Origin: Methanobrevibacter_A sp964431035
GTDB lineage: Archaea; Methanobacteriota; Methanobacteria; Methanobacteriales; Methanobacteriaceae
DNA length: 64,000 nt
Direction of reading: 5' to 3'
Assembly: GCA_964431035.1 (NCBI GenBank)
Contig: CAYSIF010000001.1
Location: forward strand, 1 to 64,000
The notes beneath the pieces are model-generated. The model saw only the letters and a program-made list of their open reading frames with translations. It was not told the DNA's origin and did not search any database. Below are positions 36,758 through 45,686 of this stretch, piece after piece. The translations under genes and the position numbers were made by a program. Numbering within the stretch: the first letter of the stretch is position 1; each line of letters opens with the position of its first letter.

Positions 36758-37146
36758 AGTATTTTTATTTGATTATTATCGCAGTCAACTTCAACATTTA
36801 ATCCTGTTTTTAATTCTTCTGTTGATGATAATGAGTCGACCATTGGAATGTTAGACATTATTGCACCTGTTGCTATTATTGGTTCTGCTTTTAGACAGAT
36901 TATTGCTTTTGGTGCTGTGTTATTTTTTTTCATTTGGTATATTACATATGATCCAACTGTGGAGCCTTTTCCTCCAGGTATGAATAGTATTTTATCTTTT
37001 ATTGATTGTCCTTTAAGGTCGTGATTTGGATCTATTACTTCTCCTGTTTCTGGGTTAACTCCTCCTAGGAAGCTTATTGTTTTGTTACTTACTAATAGTT
37101 CTCCTGTTGTTTTTCCTTTTGAAATACTTCTACAATTTATCATCAT
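36754..37146 (-). CDS. DUF126 protein, phosphomevalonate dehydratase small subunit
   Basis: Swivelling domain of aconitase-X-type enzymes. In archaea this protein and its large partner (DUF521) dehydrate (R)-5-phosphomevalonate in the modified mevalonate route to isoprenoids. 130 aa, normal length. Seen: GGVNPETGEVIDPNHDL near residue 28, FIPGGKGSTVGSYV with the conserved Ser-rich loop near residue 56, and the IATGAIMSNIPMVD segment. The ATG (37146 or 37143) follows GGAGATAAT. The large subunit gene is not in this window. It is followed by no gene, and it lies 15 bp after truD. Confidence 0.9.
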   Translation of the reverse strand: MMINCRSISKGKTTGELLVSNKTISFLGGVNPETGEVIDPNHDLKGQSIKDKILFIPGGKGSTVGSYVIYQMKKNNTAPKAIICLKAEPIIATGAIMSNIPMVDSLSSTEELKTGLNVEVDCDNNQIKIL

Positions 37147-37161
37147 TATTATCTCCTTTTT

Positions 37162-38451
37162 TTATATTACATCTACTTTCATTACTTCTCTTAGTACTGC
37201 TGTTGCATAAGAGCCTTTGTTAATTGAGAATTCTAATAATATTCCATCGTCTTTTGGTGTGACATGTGTGTCCCATACTTGGAATCTCATGCTTCTTCTT
37301 AGACCATGACTACCTAATTTTGGCATTTTATAACATTCGAAGTCTTCTTTTGTGAGGTTGTATTTTTCTAATACGTTTTTTTCCATTTCTCCTGTTTCAC
37401 CTTCTGCAAATGGTACTTTTGTACCGTATAGTGGTGATGTTGGGTTGGCTTCGAATTTGTTCATTAGGTTTTGAAGTTTTTCTGGGTCTTCATCATGTAT
37501 TATATGTTCTTCATTATCAATCATTATGTCTCCAGGAATATATTTGTTTATTCCCATTTTTACACGGTTGCTTACTGTTTCGTTAAAGAGGAATGATTGG
37601 TATGCATGTACGAACATTCTTTGTAGTGGTTTAGGTAGTGTGAATATTGCTTTTTTGTATGATTTGTCATCTAGTTCTTCTTTTTTCTTTTGTTCTTTGA
37701 TGAGTTCTTTTATCATCATTTTTTCGTAACGCATTCCTTTTGGCATTAGATTTAATGATTTTTCTAGTTCTCCTTCGTCGTATGCTTGGCGTGCTAGTTT
37801 GTTTTCGTTGCTTTCTTCTGGTGATGGGTTTCCTATGTATATGTCTACTGCTTTTTTTAGGTTGTTTTGTATTAGTGCTTCTCCTACTAGATGTGTGTTG
37901 GTTCTTGGTTTTCCGAATCTTTGCCATCCGAAGTAGTTTGGTACTCCTGTTGTTTCTAGTGTTTTTAGTATTTTTTCTGCTGTTTTTGCTGCATTGTTTA
38001 TTGTAGTTGTTTTGTTTGTTGTGTTTTCTAGGCCTTTGATGTCTTTTACTAGTATTTTGAATTTGTTTCCTTTTAGTTGTCCCATTCTAAGTTTTTTACG
38101 TCCTCTGGTTATTTTTAGGAATTCTGTTTTGTATATGTCTAGTTCTTTTATTTGGTTTAGTTGTTCTTCTGATTCCATGTTGGCTACGCATATCCATTGT
38201 CTTGTTACTGCTTTTTTGTCTTTCATTCCTGCGAAGCCTAGTCTTTTTCTGCTTATGTGTAGGTCTCTTGATATGTCTAGCATTACGTCTAGTGTGGTTC
38301 TTCCAGTTTTTTCTATCCATATCCATACGTTTGGTCCTTCTCCTTCGGGATTGGTTTCTGGAAGTTCTTCAACATAGAAATCTTCATATCTGTTTCTTAT
38401 TGTTCCACCTATTCCTTCTTCTGGAGTGATATATGTGTTTGCATTTAGCAT
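37162..38451 (-). CDS. truD: tRNA pseudouridine synthase D
   Basis: Makes pseudouridine 13 in the D-arm of tRNAs. 429 aa, archaeal length. The catalytic Asp is in GFAGMKDKKAVTRQ (near residue 78). The TruD insert and the NYFGWQRFG motif near residue 165 are present, as are LGSHGLRRSMRFQV and the final GSYATAVLREVMK block. GAGGT precedes the ATG. It is 102 bp after tRNA-Arg(GCG), a gene whose product may be a substrate. Followed by the DUF126 gene, co-oriented with 15 bp. Confidence 0.96.
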   Translation of the reverse strand: MLNANTYITPEEGIGGTIRNRYEDFYVEELPETNPEGEGPNVWIWIEKTGRTTLDVMLDISRDLHISRKRLGFAGMKDKKAVTRQWICVANMESEEQLNQIKELDIYKTEFLKITRGRKKLRMGQLKGNKFKILVKDIKGLENTTNKTTTINNAAKTAEKILKTLETTGVPNYFGWQRFGKPRTNTHLVGEALIQNNLKKAVDIYIGNPSPEESNENKLARQAYDEGELEKSLNLMPKGMRYEKMMIKELIKEQKKKEELDDKSYKKAIFTLPKPLQRMFVHAYQSFLFNETVSNRVKMGINKYIPGDIMIDNEEHIIHDEDPEKLQNLMNKFEANPTSPLYGTKVPFAEGETGEMEKNVLEKYNLTKEDFECYKMPKLGSHGLRRSMRFQVWDTHVTPKDDGILLEFSINKGSYATAVLREVMKVDVI

Positions 38452-38552
38452 TTTTAATAAGAGACCTCGTTTAGTATTTAGAAAAATTGTTTTATATTGG
38501 AATAAATTTTATTAGATAAAAATTTTGATATTAAAAAAAAAGTTTTGTGTAA

Positions 38553-38626
38553 TGCCCTAACTGGGATTTGAACCCAGGGAATAGGATCCGCAATCCTACG
38601 TGTTATCCAAGCTACACCATTAGGGC
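38553..38626 (-). tRNA. tRNA-Arg, anticodon GCG
   Basis: 74-nt cloverleaf on the minus strand. Acceptor GCCCTAA pairs with TTAGGGC; D-stem GTGT/ACAC; anticodon stem TAGGA/TCCTA enclosing the loop TTGCGGA, giving anticodon GCG for CGU/CGC codons. T-stem CTGGG/CCCAG with loop TTCAAAT. Discriminator base A. No intron and no encoded CCA. It lies in the 245-bp gap between the AIR-synthase-like gene and truD. Confidence 0.95.
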
Positions 38627-38696
38627 AAAATTTTCATATTACAAATATATTTTTAGATTTTTATTATATATAAAAGTTTTATATTATAATAGAAAT

Positions 38697-40061
38697 CTAT
38701 TTTTTATTGTTTATATATTCAATGACTTTGTCTTTCTTTTTTATTGATTCATCGGCAGCTTTTTGGACTTTTTCTTTCATTTTTTCAAAGTCTTCTGGAG
38801 TTGTTTCTCCTTTTAGTTTTTTAATTTTTGTGTATGCTGCTTCTCTGAATAGTGGTTCGAGTTTTTCTTCTGTTCCATCGTTTTTAAGTATTCTTGGGTT
38901 TCCTGTTGTGTCTACTTTTCCTATTTCGTATATGTTTACTCCTGAGGATTTTACTGTGTTTATTATTTCTTGGCTTACTTCTGGTGGTGCTACTAGCATT
39001 AGTGAGTCTGTTGATACTCCTAGGAAGTCTATGTTTAGTTGTTCTAGCATGTTTAATACGTTTGGGTGTACTGTTTTTCTTAGTTTTTCTTCGTAGAATT
39101 CTAGTCCCATTCCTGTTATTGAGGATATTTCGTGTGCGTCTCCTCTTAGTCCTCCGTTTGTTACATCTGTCATTGCGTGTATGTTTTTTATGAGGTCTGC
39201 ATCGTATAGTGCGTTGAATGCTTTTATGAATCCTATGTCTAGTGTGTCCCATACTACGTCGAAGTATCCGTTGTATAGTGCTGTGGTGGTTATTGTTCCT
39301 CCTCCGCATCCTTCTGTCATTAGTATTATGTCATCTTTTGATGCTCCTTTTCTTGCTGTTGGTGGGTATTTTGAGACTCCTACGCTTCCTACTGCTGATA
39401 CTAGTCTGTCTCCTATTACCATGTCTCCACCTACTCGTAGTGTGCTTCCTGCTACTAGTGGTGTGTCTATTAGTTCTGAGACTGCTACTACTCCTGCTGT
39501 GAAGTCAAATAGTTTTCCAACGTCTCCGTCGTCTGCTAGGTGTAGGTCGCTTAGTATTGCTATTGGGTTTGCTCCCATTACGCAAACATCTCTTAGTGTT
39601 GCTCTTGTTACGTGGAATCCTCCTAAAAATGGGTATTCGCTTAGTCTTGAGTGTATTCCATCTACTGCGGTTGTTACGTAAATATCTTCATTTGTATTTA
39701 CTTTTACAACTCCTCCGTCGTCTTGTGCTTCTGAGTTTACTAGGGATTCTATGTTTGCACTTGCTACTATTTCTGCTATTTTACGGTGTGTGAAGAAGTC
39801 TCCTGCTCCTCTTGATCCTACTCCCATTTTTCCCATGGATATTTCAGATTTTGGATAGTCTATTATGTCATTTAAAAATTCATCATCTGTATTTTTGACT
39901 TTTAATGTGTTTTTAACTTCTTCGATTACTGTTTGTGCCATTACTTGTGAATATTCGTCACTAACGTTTTTATATTCTTTAATTCTCTCTGCTAGAATTG
40001 TTTCAAGTGTTTTTTCATCTGTGTTTTCTATTCGTTGTCTTGTGAAACCTTCTATATCCAT
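38697..40061 (-). CDS. AIR-synthase-related protein (PurM/SelD/HypE superfamily)
   Basis: 454 aa ATP-dependent enzyme of the PurM/HypE fold. Seen: GVGSRGAGDFFTHR near residue 83, DDGGVVKVN, VTTAVDGIHSRLSEYPF, RATLRDVCVMGANPIAIL near 155, DLHLADDGDVGKL, VGGDMVIGDRLV and a C-terminal lobe with MTDVTNGGLRGDAHEIS. This long form is common in methanogens, where related proteins are annotated only as AIR synthase-like; the reaction is unknown. It differs from SelD by lacking the Sec/Cys active-site residue at the N-terminus. The last 60 residues are a charged helix, EDFEKMKEKVQKAADE. No operon partner. Confidence 0.75.
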   Translation of the reverse strand: MDIEGFTRQRIENTDEKTLETILAERIKEYKNVSDEYSQVMAQTVIEEVKNTLKVKNTDDEFLNDIIDYPKSEISMGKMGVGSRGAGDFFTHRKIAEIVASANIESLVNSEAQDDGGVVKVNTNEDIYVTTAVDGIHSRLSEYPFLGGFHVTRATLRDVCVMGANPIAILSDLHLADDGDVGKLFDFTAGVVAVSELIDTPLVAGSTLRVGGDMVIGDRLVSAVGSVGVSKYPPTARKGASKDDIILMTEGCGGGTITTTALYNGYFDVVWDTLDIGFIKAFNALYDADLIKNIHAMTDVTNGGLRGDAHEISSITGMGLEFYEEKLRKTVHPNVLNMLEQLNIDFLGVSTDSLMLVAPPEVSQEIINTVKSSGVNIYEIGKVDTTGNPRILKNDGTEEKLEPLFREAAYTKIKKLKGETTPEDFEKMKEKVQKAADESIKKKDKVIEYINNKK

Positions 40062-40345
40062 GTTTAGTACACCAATAAATATTTTACTAGATATTTTATT
40101 ATTTATATTATTATTTTTAGTTTATAACTTAGTAACTATTACTTGAATTTATTATTTATATTCTTTTAATAATAAGGTTTAAATATCTAAAAAAAGTAAT
40201 GTATATTTTACATAAATAATTATTTATTAAAATAAAATATTTAATTCAATAAAAAGAAAATTAAATATTGTAAAAAAAGATATACCTTTTTTAATTTTAC
40301 TATTTTAAAATAAACAAAATTTTTTACGAGGATATTAATAAAAAT

Positions 40346-41443
40346 ATGAAGCTTAATAAAAAAATAATCTTCGCACTATTACTATTCTCCATAATCATAA
40401 CATCAATCTCTGCAATATCCGCAGAAGAATTTGGTGTAACAGTAACTGCAGACAATAGTGAACCTATTACCGCCACAGTTACTGCAGACGTAGGAGAAAC
40501 TAATACTACCGGAGATTCAAATACAAGTACACAAAATACAACTCCTGCAGAAGGAGTAAATATAGAAATTAGTGATTTCGGATATGTTATCTACGGAACA
40601 CCACATAACTTAACAATCAAAGTAACAAACGCAACCAATAACGATTCAATAATTGGACGCCACATGGGATTACAACTCACCAGATTAAGTACTGGTGCAA
40701 CTAAAACCTATGACTCTGTAACTGATTACAATGGTACCGCATACTTAGAAATAAACTTAGCTCCAGGTACCTACGGTGTAAATGCAATATACTTAGATGA
40801 ACCAAAATACAACAAATACAACACCTTCAACATATACAGAATACCAACATTCTTTATACAAAGTAACTTTGAAGTTAACAGACAAGGTGAAAGATACATT
40901 ACCCGTTTATACAGCTTATCTAACTATGGACCTGTTGCAAACCAAACAGTTCAATTAACATTTACTAATGGTAAAAACAGTAAAACATATGATCTTGTAA
41001 CAGATGATAATGGTATTGCACTTTTACCAATAAACTTTGGTGTAGGAACATACAATGTAACAAGTACATATGCAGGAGGAGGAGTTTACTCACCTTCCAG
41101 TAACTACACAAATTCCATTACTGTTTACCCAACATCCCATAAAATGCCAACCACAATTACAATAATTGGCTCTGAAAATGGAACCACAACTATAAGCAAA
41201 GGGGAAACATTAAGATTCAGATTAACTGAAAATAATGGATTATTAATGCCACAATCCACCATTAAAGTACAACTAGCAAAAGGAAGCAGTAAAAAAACTT
41301 ACACCTTAAATACTGGTAGTACTGGTGAAGCTTCAATGGCAATAAACTTAGGTGCAGGAACCTATACTGTAACTGCATCATATGCAAGTACTTACTACTT
41401 TAACAGTACAACAACTGTAAACACATTAGTAGTAAATGCATAA
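40346..41443 (+). CDS. Secreted protein built of three Ig-like repeats (adhesin-like)
   Basis: 365 residues. Signal peptide MKLNKKIIFALLLFSIIITS, with cleavage likely after ISAISA. A Thr-rich linker spans residues about 30-70. Three Ig-like (Big-type) repeats follow, near 75-165, 170-265 and 270-365, each with a TGATKTYDSVTDYNGTAYL-like pair of strands. No membrane anchor, beta-helix or enzyme domain is seen, so it looks like the stalk region of larger adhesin-like proteins of Methanobacteriales, possibly bound to the wall by the repeats themselves. GAGGA precedes the ATG. A TTTAAATA element is about 170 bases upstream. Codons are A/C-ending. Confidence 0.8.
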   Translation: MKLNKKIIFALLLFSIIITSISAISAEEFGVTVTADNSEPITATVTADVGETNTTGDSNTSTQNTTPAEGVNIEISDFGYVIYGTPHNLTIKVTNATNNDSIIGRHMGLQLTRLSTGATKTYDSVTDYNGTAYLEINLAPGTYGVNAIYLDEPKYNKYNTFNIYRIPTFFIQSNFEVNRQGERYITRLYSLSNYGPVANQTVQLTFTNGKNSKTYDLVTDDNGIALLPINFGVGTYNVTSTYAGGGVYSPSSNYTNSITVYPTSHKMPTTITIIGSENGTTTISKGETLRFRLTENNGLLMPQSTIKVQLAKGSSKKTYTLNTGSTGEASMAINLGAGTYTVTASYASTYYFNSTTTVNTLVVNA

Positions 41444-41549
41444 AAAAAATAATAATAAAAAATTTAAAATAAGTTGGAAGAATTAAACAATCTTCCTTCA
41501 AAAATTCTTTTTTTAAAACTTTAAAAAATTAGCAAAATTCTTCTTTTTT

Positions 41550-42149
41550 TTATAATTTAATTTCAGAAAAATTTTTAAGTATTTTAAGACCTGTTTTTCC
41601 ACTTTTTTCTGGATGGAATTGTGTTGCAAAACAATTATTCAATGCAACTGCTGCAGGTAAATCTAAACCATAATCTGTAGTGCATGAAAGAATATCTTTA
41701 TCATCTGCATCAACATAATAAGAGTGAACAAAATAGAAATACTCATTATTCATAGTATTATCCATTATTTTAGATTCTTTAAGCATAGTGATTTTATTCC
41801 ATCCCATATGTGGTATTTTACGACCTTCAGGTATTTTTTTAACTTTACCTTTAAATACATCTAAACCTTTAACACCTGGAGATTCTTCACTTTCAGAAAA
41901 TAGTACTTGTAAACCTGAACATATTCCGAGAAATGGTTTATCACTGTTAATATGTTCGGATATTACATTTTGGAATGGTTTAACATTTTCCATTATGCTT
42001 CCAAAGACTCCTACACCTGGAAGAACTAGGAAATCTGCATTTGATAATGTTTCAATATCATCTGAAATTTCAACTTCGCATCCTATTTTAAGAAATCCGT
42101 TTCGTATGCTTTTTAGATTTCCGCTTTTATAATCAATGATTGTTATCAT
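41550..42149 (-). CDS. hisH: Imidazole glycerol phosphate synthase glutamine amidotransferase subunit
   Basis: Provides ammonia to HisF for IGP and AICAR formation in histidine synthesis. 199 aa class I amidotransferase: ITIIDYKSGNLKSI start, oxyanion strand LPGVGVFGSIME, nucleophile in LGICSGLQVLFSES (Cys near residue 78), catalytic His in FATQFHPEKSG near the C-terminus. GGAGT precedes the ATG. HisF and other his genes are not in this window. It is 34 bp after cfbD, co-oriented. Confidence 0.96.
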   Translation of the reverse strand: MITIIDYKSGNLKSIRNGFLKIGCEVEISDDIETLSNADFLVLPGVGVFGSIMENVKPFQNVISEHINSDKPFLGICSGLQVLFSESEESPGVKGLDVFKGKVKKIPEGRKIPHMGWNKITMLKESKIMDNTMNNEYFYFVHSYYVDADDKDILSCTTDYGLDLPAAVALNNCFATQFHPEKSGKTGLKILKNFSEIKL

Positions 42150-42182
42150 AAAGAAATTACTCCAATTATTATATTCTTTTTT

Positions 42183-43268
42183 TTATTCATTTTCCCAGTT
42201 TATTGCTGTTCTAATCATCATTCCAAAGTCTGAGTCCACTATATTTTCCACTCCTAATGTTTTTGAGTGTGCATCTAGTTCTGCTATAACATGAGTGTAT
42301 CCGAGGTTTTTTAATGGTTCAACTAGTCTTGGACCATCGGTTACTGCAATTGATTCAGTGTCTGTGTTTTCAATGTGTACTGCATGTGGAACTCCCATAA
42401 CAATTATTAAATCGAAATCATTGTCTTTTATGATTTCATCTGCTTTTATTCCTGTTATTGGGTATTCGTCTAGTCCTCCGGTTATGTAGTCTATGTTTAC
42501 TTCATTGTTTTTTAGTTCTTTTTTTATGTTTATTGCATGTTGTTTTATTCTTGGTAGTCCTATGTTTTCATCTAGGTTTGCTATTATTGTTGGTTTGTTG
42601 TTTGGGTTTATTTCTTTGTAGTTGAAGTTTAGGATGTCTGCAAATAGGTATGATGTTTCTTTTTTAACGTTTAGTATGAATGCTACTTTTTTGTTGTCTT
42701 TTAGTGCTTTTATTATTTTTTTACCTATTTTTTCTTTGTTGTCTCCGAAGTTTGGTTTTATGTATTTTCCTTTTGCCATTCCTCTTGTTTTTTCTATTTC
42801 TGTTGCTGCTTTTAGCATTTTTATTTGTCTTTCTGCTTCTTCTTCTGTGATTATGTTGTTTTCTGTTGCGGCTTTTAGTGTGAGTATTGCTCCTTCGGTG
42901 TTGTCTCCTTCACCTGATCCTCCATGTGCTGGTACTGGTATTACTTTTGCATCTAGGTTTAGGTTGTTGATTGGTTCTTTTAAATCTTCTCCTATTATCA
43001 TACTTGCACATGTTCCAACGATTCCTATTAGTTTTGGGTGGAATGTTTCGTCAACTTCTTTTAGGGTTTCTTCTAGTTTATCTGCTGCTCCTAGTATGAA
43101 GTCGTTTTCGTTCATTGCTGTTGTTACAACTCTTACTCCATCCATTTCTAGTAGTCTTCCTGTTCTAAAGCAACAACCGTTTGGACCGTGCATGATTATT
43201 ACATCTGCATTTAAGTCTCTTAGTGTGTATAGTGCTGCTGCTATTGGGCTTGGGCGAGGGTGTAGCAT
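42183..43268 (-). CDS. cfbD: Ni-sirohydrochlorin a,c-diamide reductive cyclase, catalytic subunit
   Basis: With the reductase CfbC it performs the nitrogenase-like multi-electron reduction and gamma-lactam closure in coenzyme F430 synthesis, essential for methyl-coenzyme M reductase. 361 aa from ATG 43268 (AGGTGA five bases upstream). An upstream GTG at 43277 lies in that site. Motifs: HPRPSPIAAALYTLRDLNAD and GPNGCCFRTGRLLE near residue 30, IVGTCASMIIGEDL, and PVPAHGGSGEGDNTEG, the nitrogenase-D-like Fe-S region. It supports the assignment of the window to a methanogen. cfbC is not in the window. Confidence 0.95.
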   Translation of the reverse strand: MLHPRPSPIAAALYTLRDLNADVIIMHGPNGCCFRTGRLLEMDGVRVVTTAMNENDFILGAADKLEETLKEVDETFHPKLIGIVGTCASMIIGEDLKEPINNLNLDAKVIPVPAHGGSGEGDNTEGAILTLKAATENNIITEEEAERQIKMLKAATEIEKTRGMAKGKYIKPNFGDNKEKIGKKIIKALKDNKKVAFILNVKKETSYLFADILNFNYKEINPNNKPTIIANLDENIGLPRIKQHAINIKKELKNNEVNIDYITGGLDEYPITGIKADEIIKDNDFDLIIVMGVPHAVHIENTDTESIAVTDGPRLVEPLKNLGYTHVIAELDAHSKTLGVENIVDSDFGMMIRTAINWENE

Positions 43269-43295
43269 TATATTCACCTTTATATTGTATTTTTT

Positions 43296-44486
43296 TTAGT
43301 TTTTTGTGGTTATGCTTATTATATCTCCATCGGATAGTTCTGCATCACTTGCTATTCTTAGTTTTTTACGTGCATCGACTGCGAACATGAAGTTGTCTCC
43401 GATGTCTGTGTGTACAAGGTATGCTAATTGTTGTGGGTTTGATCCTTTTGGTATTAGTATTCCGTCAGGTAGTACGTTTCCTTTTTGGTCTGTGTATTTG
43501 TTTTCGTCTTGTACTGGGTATACTACTATCATGTTTAATAGGTCGAATATTGCTGTGTTTAGTGCTTCTTGTATTCCTGTGCTTCCGTATTTGTCTAGGA
43601 TGTTTGTTTGTATGTAGTTTAATGCGTTTAATTGTTTTTTGTTTAGTTTTTCTGGTTCTAGTATTTTGAATTCTGAGTCTCCAGGTATGTATTCTATTAG
43701 TCCCGCGTCTGCTGCGTTTACTAGTGCTAGTTCTGATTCTGCTGATGTTGGTATTACATTGTCGTATTTTTCTTTTATTCGTTCTATGTTTTCAGCTGCT
43801 CCTGGTAGGTCTGCTTTGTTTGCGATTATTAGCATTGGTTTGGATATTTTTAGTATTCTTCGTGTTATGTCTATTAGGTCGTCTTCGCTCCATTTACTGT
43901 AGTCTTGTTCGAATCCTCTTAATGCTTCTATTATGTCTTCGAGCATTATTCCTGTTCCTGAAAGTTGGTCATATATTACTTTAGATATGTCTAGGTGTTC
44001 TGCTCCTACTTTTCTTATGAGTCTTCCCCAGTTTTTGTTTAGTATTCCGTACATCCACATTACGATTTCGTTTTCTAGGAAGTCTATGTCATCTAATGGA
44101 TCGTGTGCTCCTAGGTCTACCGGGTTTCCTTCTTCATCAGTTGATCCTGATGCATCTATAACATGTAAGAATACTCTTGCTTGTGTTAAGTCATCGAGGA
44201 ATTTGTTTCCTAATCCCTTTCCTTCGTGTGCTCCTGGAACTAGTCCTGCTACATCTATTAGTTCTATTGGTATGAATCTTGTTCCATCTATACATATAGA
44301 TGTGTTAGGGTTGCATGTAAGTCCTAGTTCTTTACATGGGCATTGGCATTTAACATGTGCTATTGCTTTATTTGCATCTATTGTTGTGAATGGGTAGTTT
44401 GCCATTTCAACTTTAGATGATGTTGCTGAGTTGAAAAATGAGGATTTACCTACATTTGGTTTTCCAGTGACTGCGATTTGAAGCAT
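43296..44486 (-). CDS. YchF/OBG-family GTP-binding protein with TGS domain
   Basis: Ribosome-associated P-loop protein of the Obg/YchF group, 396 aa. G1 TGKPNVGKSSFFNS, switch region NYPFTTID, G3 DVAGLVPGAHEGKG, G4 IANKADLPG. An intact NKAD motif suggests GTP use, unlike bacterial YchF, which has NMxE and uses ATP. Residues 320-396 form a TGS domain. An insert with CQCPCKELGLTCNPN has five cysteines and could bind metal or be redox-sensitive. AAGGT precedes the ATG. It is in a row with cfbD and hisH on the same strand. Confidence 0.9.
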   Translation of the reverse strand: MLQIAVTGKPNVGKSSFFNSATSSKVEMANYPFTTIDANKAIAHVKCQCPCKELGLTCNPNTSICIDGTRFIPIELIDVAGLVPGAHEGKGLGNKFLDDLTQARVFLHVIDASGSTDEEGNPVDLGAHDPLDDIDFLENEIVMWMYGILNKNWGRLIRKVGAEHLDISKVIYDQLSGTGIMLEDIIEALRGFEQDYSKWSEDDLIDITRRILKISKPMLIIANKADLPGAAENIERIKEKYDNVIPTSAESELALVNAADAGLIEYIPGDSEFKILEPEKLNKKQLNALNYIQTNILDKYGSTGIQEALNTAIFDLLNMIVVYPVQDENKYTDQKGNVLPDGILIPKGSNPQQLAYLVHTDIGDNFMFAVDARKKLRIASDAELSDGDIISITTKN

Positions 44487-44520
44487 AAAAAACGTGACCT
44501 TCTTTTATTATTAATTTTTT

Positions 44521-45291
44521 TTATCCAATGTATCTTAAATCGTCTTCTTGTTGACTTAAGGAGCTGTTTATTACATCTTGTTCTAGTTGTTGTGCTTGGG
44601 ATAGTAGTTTACGGGTTTCTTCTGCTCTTTCTTCTAATTTATCTACATTTACTTCGAAGTTTAGCATTTTTGTTAATTTTTCTAGTAGTGCTTCTGCTGC
44701 TTCTGCATCGATGAAGTATCCTGGTGTTTCTCCCATTAAGCATGAGCCGTACATGTTTCTTAGTTTTCCTAGTCCGAGTAATAGTCCTGATGCTCCGACT
44801 ATTCCTCCGTCAGCAGATCTTATTTCAACACCTAGTTCTTTTAGAAGTTCTATGTTTTCTAAGTCTGTTGCTGCTCCGAATACTTTGTGTTCTTCTATTG
44901 GTTTTCCTGTAGCTAATCCTCCAAGAGTTAGTATTTGTTTAACACCGTATCCTTCTACCATGTCTAGAATCATTCCACATAATTCGTATTGGCCTTCTGG
45001 TGATAGTCCTTGTGTGTTACCTACTAGGAGTATTATGTCTCTTTCGTTTTCCCCTAGGGATTTTATATAGTATAGTTCGTTTACCATACAGTTGATGATT
45101 CCGTCATCCCCAATTAGTATTTGTGGTGGGAAGTAAGGGGAGTATATTTCTGCAAATTTTGTTGCTCCTAGTTCATCTATTATATGGTCAGCTGCTAGTT
45201 TTCCTACATGACCTATTCCTGGAAGTGCTTCTATTAATATAGGGTTGTTAAATTCTACTTCTTCTAATATATTTACTTGTGTATTTTTCAT
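44521..45291 (-). CDS. PAC2-family protein, proteasome assembly chaperone-like
   Basis: 256 aa from ATG 45291 (MKNTQVNILEEV), with GGGGA eight bases upstream; the upstream ATG at 45306 is within the ribosome binding site region. PAC2 motifs: LIEALPGIGHVGKLAADHI near residue 19, ILLVGNTQG, TLGGLATGKP and GLGKLRNMYGSCLMGETPG near residue 170. Ends with a coiled-coil, LEERAEETRKLLSQAQQLEQ. By homology a proteasome or ATP-grasp-related chaperone; its function in archaea is unresolved. It follows nop10 in the conserved rpl44e-rps27e-aif2a-nop10-PAC2 gene order. Confidence 0.88.
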   Translation of the reverse strand: MKNTQVNILEEVEFNNPILIEALPGIGHVGKLAADHIIDELGATKFAEIYSPYFPPQILIGDDGIINCMVNELYYIKSLGENERDIILLVGNTQGLSPEGQYELCGMILDMVEGYGVKQILTLGGLATGKPIEEHKVFGAATDLENIELLKELGVEIRSADGGIVGASGLLLGLGKLRNMYGSCLMGETPGYFIDAEAAEALLEKLTKMLNFEVNVDKLEERAEETRKLLSQAQQLEQDVINSSLSQQEDDLRYIG

Positions 45292-45344
45292 TAAATGATT
45301 CCCCATCTATTTTTTTAGTTATGTAATTAATGATTGTGATTTTA

Positions 45345-45524
45345 TTAGTTTTTAGGTTTGTATATGCCCATTTCTTCTTTAAGTTTTCTGCGGTATTTTC
45401 CGTATTTATCTTCAACAGTGAATTTTGGAGGGTATATTACATTTAGTTCTCCTCCACATTTAGGGCATTTGTCTTGAAGTGTGTATATTTCACATTTTTT
45501 GCATTTATTCATTTTCATATTCAT
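45345..45524 (-). CDS. nop10: H/ACA ribonucleoprotein protein Nop10
   Basis: 59-residue component of the archaeal H/ACA guide RNP that makes pseudouridine in rRNA with Cbf5, Gar1 and L7Ae. The minus strand gives MNMKMNKCKKCEIYTLQ, then DKCPKCGGEL, so all four zinc cysteines are present. The Nop10 helix signature PPKFTVEDKYGKYRR follows. Starts at 45524, 45518 or 45512 are possible; 45524 is the longest. It lies between aif2a (162 bp upstream) and the PAC2 gene in the conserved archaeal order, which supports the call. Too small for most length cut-offs. Confidence 0.95.
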   Translation of the reverse strand: MNMKMNKCKKCEIYTLQDKCPKCGGELNVIYPPKFTVEDKYGKYRRKLKEEMGIYKPKN

Positions 45525-45686
45525 AGAATAATCATGACCTTTTATTTTGATGTGAAAAAAATAATAATTTATAAATTTTAATTTTTTTTATTTAAAAATA
45601 GTTTTTTTTGAATTTAAGAGAATTTATGATGAATTTGATAAAAAAAAGAAAAGTAGTGAAATATTTTAATATTTTTTTCTTTCTTT

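Noticed and set aside
38553..38626. Intron in tRNA-Arg(GCG)
   Set aside because: Anticodon stem and 7-nt loop are contiguous; the cloverleaf closes without insert.
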